This document shows, piece after piece, positions 59,412 to 63,503 of a DNA stretch of 63,503 nucleotides. A model generated the notes under the pieces. That model searched no databases and was not told the DNA's origin. It was given only the letters and a program-made list of their open reading frames with translations. Positions within the stretch are counted from its first letter, which is position 1, and each line of letters begins with the position of its first letter. The position numbers were made by a program, and so were the translations under genes. Origin of the DNA: Cupriavidus phytohabitans (GTDB lineage Bacteria; Pseudomonadota; Gammaproteobacteria; Burkholderiales; Burkholderiaceae); contig NZ_AUFE01000042.1 in the NCBI RefSeq assembly GCF_000426345.1, positions 1 to 63,503 on the forward strand, in the 5' to 3' direction.

Positions 59412-60578
59412 ATGAATATCCATGAGTATCAAGGCAAGGAAATCCTGCGCAAATACAATGTGCCGGTTCCGCGCGGCATCCCCGCGTTCTCGGTTGACGA
59501 GGCCCTGAAGGCCGCAGAACAGCTCGGCGGCCCGGTGTGGGTTGTCAAGGCGCAGATCCACGCGGGTGGCCGCGGCAAGGGCGGCGGCGTCAAGGTTGCC
59601 AAGAGCATGGACGAGGTCAAGCAATACGCCTCGAACATCCTGGGCATGCAGCTGGTCACGCACCAGACCGGTCCGGAAGGCAAGAAGGTCAACCGCCTGC
59701 TGATCGAAGAAGGCGCCGACATCAAGAAGGAACTGTACGTTTCGCTGGTGGTGGACCGCGTTTCGCAGAAGATCGCGCTGATGGCGTCGAGCGAAGGCGG
59801 CATGGACATCGAGGAAGTCGCTGCCCACACCCCGGAAAAGATCCACACCCTGATCATCGAGCCGTCGACCGGCCTGACCGACGCTGACGCCGACGACATC
59901 GCCCGCAAGATCGGCGTGCCCGACGCGAGCGTGGCGCAAGCCCGCCAGGCCCTGCAAGGCCTGTACAAGGCGTTCTACGACACCGACGCCTCGCTGGCCG
60001 AAATCAACCCGCTGATCCTGACCGGCGACGGCAAGGTCATCGCCCTGGACGCCAAGTTCAACTTCGACTCGAACGCGCTGTTCCGTCATCCGGAAATCGT
60101 CGCGTACCGTGACCTGGATGAAGAAGACGCCAACGAAATCGAGGCCTCGAAGTTCGACCTGGCCTACATCTCGCTGGACGGCAACATCGGCTGCCTGGTG
60201 AACGGCGCCGGCCTGGCCATGGCCACCATGGACACCATCAAGCTGTTCGGCGGCGAGCCGGCCAACTTCCTCGACGTGGGCGGCGGTGCCACCACGGAGA
60301 AGGTGACCGAAGCCTTCAAGCTGATGCTGAGCAACAAGAACGTGCAGGCCATCCTGGTCAACATCTTCGGCGGCATCATGCGTTGCGACGTGATCGCCGA
60401 AGGCGTGATCTCGGCTTCGAAGGCCGTGCACCTGACGGTGCCGCTGGTCGTGCGCATGAAGGGTACCAACGAAGAGCTGGGCCGCAAGATGCTGGCCGAG
60501 TCGGGCCTGCCCATCATCTCGGCCGACACGATGGAAGAAGCCGCCCAGAAGGTGGTGGCCGCTGCCGCTGGCAAGTAA
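59412..60578 (+). CDS. sucC: Succinyl-CoA synthetase beta subunit
   Basis: The beta subunit of the TCA-cycle enzyme making ATP or GTP from succinyl-CoA. It has 388 residues, identical to E. coli length. ATP-grasp features: MNIHEYQGKEILRKYNVPVP, KAQIHAGGRGKGGGVK, INPLILTGDGKVIALDAK, NIFGGIMRCDVIA. GAAAGGAAAC lies before the ATG. sucD follows after a 99-bp gap with a long hairpin. Confidence 0.98.
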   Translation: MNIHEYQGKEILRKYNVPVPRGIPAFSVDEALKAAEQLGGPVWVVKAQIHAGGRGKGGGVKVAKSMDEVKQYASNILGMQLVTHQTGPEGKKVNRLLIEEGADIKKELYVSLVVDRVSQKIALMASSEGGMDIEEVAAHTPEKIHTLIIEPSTGLTDADADDIARKIGVPDASVAQARQALQGLYKAFYDTDASLAEINPLILTGDGKVIALDAKFNFDSNALFRHPEIVAYRDLDEEDANEIEASKFDLAYISLDGNIGCLVNGAGLAMATMDTIKLFGGEPANFLDVGGGATTEKVTEAFKLMLSNKNVQAILVNIFGGIMRCDVIAEGVISASKAVHLTVPLVVRMKGTNEELGRKMLAESGLPIISADTMEEAAQKVVAAAAGK

Positions 60579-60610
60579 GCCGTCGCACGAACGCAACCAT
60601 ACGCGAACGC

Positions 60611-60654
60611 GAGCGGTACGTAGGCGCTTTGACGAGCGCCCGCGCGTACCGCTC
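60611..60654. repeat. Long hairpin between sucC and sucD
   Basis: GAGCGGTACG (60611-60620) pairs with CGTACCGCTC (60645-60654), and inside it GGCGCT pairs with AGCGCC around TTGACG. It sits 23 bp before sucD. No T-run follows, so it may attenuate or stabilise the transcript and not terminate it. Confidence 0.65.
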
Positions 60655-60677
60655 GTCGCCAAGCAAAGGATTACAGC

Positions 60678-61559
60678 ATGTCGATTCTGATCAACAAAGA
60701 CACCAAGGTCATCACCCAGGGCATCACCGGCAAGACCGGCCAGTTCCACACCCGTGGCTGCCGCGACTACGCCAATGGCAAGAACGCCTTCGTCGCAGGC
60801 GTGAACCCGAAGAAGGCCGGCGAAGACTTCGAAGGCATTCCCATCTACGCCAGCGTCGAGGACGCCAAGGCCCAGACCGGCGCCACCGTGTCGGTCATCT
60901 ACGTGCCGCCCGCAGGCGCCGCTGCCGCGATCTGGGAAGCCGTTGACGCCGACCTGGACCTGGTGGTCTGCATCACCGAAGGCATCCCCGTGCGCGACAT
61001 GATGGAAGTCAAGGACCGCATGCGCCGTGAGAACAAGAAGACCCTGCTGCTGGGGCCGAACTGCCCGGGCCTGATCACGCCGGACGAAATCAAGATCGGC
61101 ATCATGCCGGGCCACATCCACAAGAAGGGCCGCATCGGCGTGGTGTCGCGCTCGGGCACGCTGACGTACGAAGCCGTGGGCCAGCTGACCGCGCTGGGCC
61201 TGGGCCAGTCGTCGGCTGTCGGCATTGGTGGCGACCCCATCAACGGCCTGAAGCACATCGACGTGATGAAGATGTTCAACGACGATCCGGACACGGACGC
61301 CGTGGTCATGATTGGTGAGATCGGTGGTCCGGACGAGGCCAACGCCGCCCACTGGATCAAGGACAACATGAAGAAGCCGGTGGTTGGCTTCATCGCTGGC
61401 GTGACCGCGCCTCCGGGCAAGCGCATGGGCCACGCCGGCGCGCTGATCTCGGGCGGTGCCGACACCGCCCAGGCCAAGCTGGAAATCATGGAAGCCTGCG
61501 GTATCAAGGTGACCAAGAACCCGTCGGAGATGGGCCGCCTGCTGAAGGCGATGCTGTAA
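60678..61559 (+). CDS. sucD: Succinyl-CoA synthetase alpha subunit
   Basis: The CoA-binding, phosphohistidine subunit. It has 293 residues. Motifs: MSILINKDTKVITQGITGKTG, GPNCPGLITPDEIKIGIMPG, and the active-site His in MGHAGALISGGADTA. AGGA precedes the ATG. It forms the TCA enzyme with SucC. Confidence 0.98.
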   Translation: MSILINKDTKVITQGITGKTGQFHTRGCRDYANGKNAFVAGVNPKKAGEDFEGIPIYASVEDAKAQTGATVSVIYVPPAGAAAAIWEAVDADLDLVVCITEGIPVRDMMEVKDRMRRENKKTLLLGPNCPGLITPDEIKIGIMPGHIHKKGRIGVVSRSGTLTYEAVGQLTALGLGQSSAVGIGGDPINGLKHIDVMKMFNDDPDTDAVVMIGEIGGPDEANAAHWIKDNMKKPVVGFIAGVTAPPGKRMGHAGALISGGADTAQAKLEIMEACGIKVTKNPSEMGRLLKAML

Positions 61560-61560
61560 G

Positions 61561-61598
61561 GTCTGCTTGCCGTTCCCGCTGTCGCGGGAATGACAGAC
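61561..61598. repeat. Imperfect hairpin after sucD
   Basis: GTCTG pairs with CAGAC, and inside GTTCCCGC pairs with GCGGGAAT around TGTC. This is like the dispersed CATTCCCGC-type elements of proteobacteria (from memory). It is the first of two hairpins behind sucD. Confidence 0.5.
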
Positions 61599-61603
61599 TT
61601 GTG

Positions 61604-61638
61604 ATGCCCCCGCCCTTCTGGCGGGGGCATTCTCTTTT
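61604..61638 (+). terminator. Rho-independent terminator after sucD
   Basis: ATGCCCCCGCC pairs with GGCGGGGGCAT around CTTCT, followed by TCTCTTTT. It ends the sucCD unit before terC. Confidence 0.85.
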
Positions 61639-61813
61639 ACGGCGAGTGATTCGGGGGTCACGAAAACCCCGGAACATTACAGGATTGAAATCTAATCGAA
61701 AGGTTCGTGGGTTAAACAGTCATGTCTGCGCTTTCAGACATCCGAACACCCGTCAGATGACGGGGCGCGCCACGCATAGAACCGCCACTACATAGAACTC
61801 GAGGAGCCTACCC

Positions 61814-62509
61814 GTGGAACTGCTGTCTTCCACCACTTTCTGGATTGCGTTGGGATCGATCATCCTGACCAACATCGTCCTGTCCGGCGACAACGCGGTG
61901 GTGATCGCGCTCGCCTCGCGCAACCTGCCGCCCGCCCAGCAGAAGAAGGCCATCTTCTGGGGCAGCGCTGCCGCCATCATCATGCGCGTGGTGCTGACCG
62001 TGGCCGCAGTCAAGCTGCTGAGCCTGCCATACCTGAAGATCGTCGGCGCCGTGCTGCTGGTCTATATCGGCGTGCAGCTGCTGACCGGCGATGACGATGA
62101 GGAAGGCCACGACGGCAAGGACAATATCTGGGCCGCTATCCGCACCATCCTGATCGCCGACCTGGTGATGTCACTGGACAACGTGGTTGCCGTGGCCGCT
62201 GCCGCGCAGAAGGGCCCCGAGGGCAGCCAGCTGATGCTGCTGGTCATCGGCCTGGGCCTGTCGATCCCGCTGATCGTGTTCGGCAGCACGCTGCTGCTCA
62301 AGGTGATGGAGCGCTTCCCGGTCATCATCGTGCTGGGCGCCGCGCTGCTGGGCTACCTGGCTGGCGAAATGCTGGTCAGCGACCCGGTCGATGCCGCCTG
62401 GTTCGAAATCCACGTGCCGCACGCCCACCTGGTATTCGGCGCCGCCGGCGCGATCCTGGTGGTGATCATTGGCAAGATGCTGAACCGCCGGTCGCCGCAG
62501 ACGGCCTGA
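61814..62509 (+). CDS. TerC/YjbE-family membrane protein
   Basis: A 231-residue integral membrane protein of the TerC superfamily, linked to metal (often Mn) export. Seven hydrophobic segments; the two conserved acidic motifs are ILTNIVLSGDNAVVIALASR and LIADLVMSLDNVVAVAAAAQ. It starts with GTG at 61814 behind GAGGAG. The upstream 175 bp were checked for a yybP-ykoY riboswitch and none was recognised. A strong terminator follows. Confidence 0.9.
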   Translation: MELLSSTTFWIALGSIILTNIVLSGDNAVVIALASRNLPPAQQKKAIFWGSAAAIIMRVVLTVAAVKLLSLPYLKIVGAVLLVYIGVQLLTGDDDEEGHDGKDNIWAAIRTILIADLVMSLDNVVAVAAAAQKGPEGSQLMLLVIGLGLSIPLIVFGSTLLLKVMERFPVIIVLGAALLGYLAGEMLVSDPVDAAWFEIHVPHAHLVFGAAGAILVVIIGKMLNRRSPQTA

Positions 62510-62530
62510 CGGGTATTGCTTCGCACGGAA

Positions 62531-62556
62531 GGGCGGCCGGTTGGCCGCCCTTTTTT
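62531..62556 (+). terminator. Rho-independent terminator after terC
   Basis: GGGCGGCC and GGCCGCCC pair perfectly around GGTT, followed by TTTTTT. Confidence 0.92.
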
Positions 62557-62614
62557 GTTGCCACTTGGCGGACGTCCTTTGTCGGTGCGGTTTCCAACTA
62601 ACTCATGTGAGTGA

Positions 62615-62712
62615 TCGCACATTTTGTCGCTTCGGCGGGTGGTAATGCGCCCAGGTGACAAAATTTGGCGCAAGCGGCGGGCTTTCCGCTGTCGGGTGAC
62701 GAAATTTGTCGC
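62615..62712. repeat. Three direct repeats at exact 41-bp spacing upstream of pilA
   Basis: TGACAAAATTTGGCGC (62656-62671) and TGACGAAATTTGTCGC (62697-62712) differ at two positions and lie 41 bp apart. A diverged third copy (ACATTTTGTCGC, ending at 62630) lies another 41 bp upstream. A GGCGGG follows copies 1 and 2. They precede the sigma-54 promoter by about 30 bp, as expected for activator (PilR-type) sites. Confidence 0.7.
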
Positions 62713-62742
62713 TTTTTGCCCCCTGCGGACGGGGGATATGGC

Positions 62743-62758
62743 TGGCACGCTTACTGCT
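62743..62758 (+). promoter_or_regulatory. Sigma-54 (RpoN) promoter of pilA
   Basis: TGGCACGCTTACTGCT matches the -24/-12 consensus TGGCACG-N4-TTGCW with one mismatch (C for T). It is 70 bp before the pilA start. pilA genes in many proteobacteria use RpoN with PilR. Confidence 0.85.
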
Positions 62759-62827
62759 GATTAGCCCCCGCGTCACGAAACCGAAGACGTGCAACGCTTA
62801 ACCAAAATCTCTTCGAGGGGTCAAATC

Positions 62828-63163
62828 ATGCAACGGGTACAAAAACTGAAGAAGCTGGGCCGTCGGGTCCAGAAGGGCTTTACGCTGATCGAACTGATGA
62901 TCGTGGTGGCGATCATTGGTATTTTGGCGGCGATCGCGATTCCGCAATATCAGGACTACACCGTTCGAGCGAAGGCTTCTGAAGGCCTTACACTTGCCTC
63001 ATCGGTTAAGACGGCGATTGCTATGGCGGCATCGGGTGGTGATATCAGTGCGGCTTCGAATGCCGCGCAGGCTGGCGCTGATGCACTCGGTATCCCTCTG
63101 CCGGCCGGGTTTGCGAGCAATCTCGTTGCGACGATTGCAGTCGCAGGTACAAGCGCCGCCGGA
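62828..63163 (+). pseudogene. pilA: Type IV pilin PilA, interrupted by an insertion sequence
   Basis: The N-terminus has the prepilin signal: basic leader to GRRVQKG, cleavage before FTLIELMIVVAIIGILAAIA (Glu5 present). About 112 pilin codons remain; the frame then enters IS sequence near 63164 and ends after 21 more codons at 63229. A normal PilA has 150-170 residues with a C-terminal disulphide loop, which is lost. Codon use from 62960 on is less GC-rich than neighbouring genes, as in variable pilin regions. The ATG is preceded by GAGGGG. The rest of the pilin may lie beyond the window, after the IS. Confidence 0.85.
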
Positions 63164-63503
63164 GATAAAGTCAAATCTGGTGTACGAAGGTTGATCGTGG
63201 CCGGTTCTCAGGCGGCGAGTTTCTGCTGATCCGGCGGATTGTCTTGCGCCGGGGCACCGTCCTTGAAGGGAATGCCCTTCAAGAGCAGTTCGATGTGTTC
63301 GGCACCGTTGATGCGGCGCCAGGTTTTCTCGGCTTCCTCGATCAGCTTGAAGGCCAGGCCAAGGAAGGTCGCTCGTGACACACAGTTGCGCGTGCGCGTC
63401 GTGCGGTGACGCACAGTCGCGAAGGTCGACTCAATCGCGTTCGTCGTGCGGATGTGCTGCCAGTGCTCGGCCGGGAAGTCGTAGAACGTCAACAGGCTGT
63501 CCC
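63164..63503 (-). mobile_element. IS256-family insertion sequence, 3-prime end only
   Basis: The IS boundary is placed where GATAAAGTC begins (63164), which resembles the terminal inverted repeat of IS256 as I recall it. Its transposase lies on the minus strand, so this is the transposase 3-prime end of the IS. The other end lies outside the window, so the exact boundary and target duplication cannot be confirmed. Confidence 0.75.
63208..63503 (-). CDS. IS256-family (mutator-type) transposase, C-terminal part
   Basis: Only the last ~98 residues are in the window; the gene starts beyond 63503. The sequence LLTFYDFPAEHWQHIRTTN followed by AIESTFATVRHRTTRTRNC is the conserved C-terminal region of mutator-type DDE transposases, including the catalytic Glu in AIEST. 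It ends QQKLAA. The usual NPIES is NAIES here. Confidence 0.93.
   Translation of the reverse strand, partial: DSLLTFYDFPAEHWQHIRTTNAIESTFATVRHRTTRTRNCVSRATFLGLAFKLIEEAEKTWRRINGAEHIELLLKGIPFKDGAPAQDNPPDQQKLAA

Noticed and set aside
61640..61813. yybP-ykoY (Mn) riboswitch before the TerC-family gene
   Set aside because: The family often has one, but I could not find the conserved GGGGAGTA-type core or the paired elements. A covariance-model search would settle it.

Overview
This is a GC-rich (roughly two-thirds G+C) betaproteobacterial chromosome segment. The gene order (dusB-fis-purH, lptD-surA-pdxA-rsmA, glyQ/glyS next to lnt-corC-ybeY-phoH-miaB, recA-recX-sucCD-terC-pilA) and the protein sequences point to Burkholderiaceae, most likely Cupriavidus or Ralstonia. 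Nearly all of it is core chromosome. The accessory parts are a fimbrial cluster, a sulfonate-catabolic operon and an insertion sequence at the right edge.

Layout: 0-0.4 kb is non-coding with a palindromic repeat. 0.4-9.7 kb, minus strand: purH, fis, dusB, a UbiH-type hydroxylase, a conserved small protein, pepP, murU, azlD, azlC, amgK. 9.9-17 kb, plus strand: envelope biogenesis and housekeeping genes lptD, surA, pdxA, rsmA, then an 8-bp tandem repeat and trpS. 17.2-33.3 kb, minus strand: a DMT exporter, gloA, a YgjP-like metallopeptidase, plsC, gmhB, glyS, a secreted protein, glyQ, lnt, corC, ybeY, phoH, miaB, a secreted protein and a CLC chloride channel. One gap in this block (24.6-25.2 kb) holds a plus-strand 30-codon membrane ORF behind a LexA-like box. 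33.5-39 kb: rhlE with a Gly-Gln repeat tail, srkA, a universal stress protein, a CoA-transferase and an orphan NarL-type regulator. 39-43.2 kb: a three-gene chaperone-usher fimbrial operon. 43.7-45.9 kb: an L,D-transpeptidase and a YcbK-type peptidase.

46-51.6 kb is a catabolic operon that matches the known (R,S)-sulfolactate pathway: suyA, suyB, slcC, comC, an SlcH-like binding protein and a GntR regulator. The two dehydrogenases of opposite stereochemistry would interconvert sulfolactate enantiomers through sulfopyruvate, and SuyAB would split (R)-sulfolactate into pyruvate and sulfite. A consensus promoter and two inverted-repeat operator candidates are visible. It is followed by a terminator, tRNA-Met and an MHS-family transporter.

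53.9-56.6 kb has an orphan DUF4212 symporter subunit translationally coupled to a TctE/TctD-like two-component system. 56.6-62.5 kb has recA with a clear LexA box, recX, a DUF2889 gene, sucC, sucD and a TerC-family gene. 62.5-63.5 kb has a sigma-54-dependent type IV pilin gene interrupted by an IS256-family element that runs off the window.

The items most worth following up are the LexA-box small membrane ORF with its overlapping six-codon leader, the 41-bp-phased repeats and IS insertion at pilA, the sulfolactate operon, and the G-quadruplex-prone tandem repeat before trpS. All functional calls come from motif and family recognition by eye; no database search was run.
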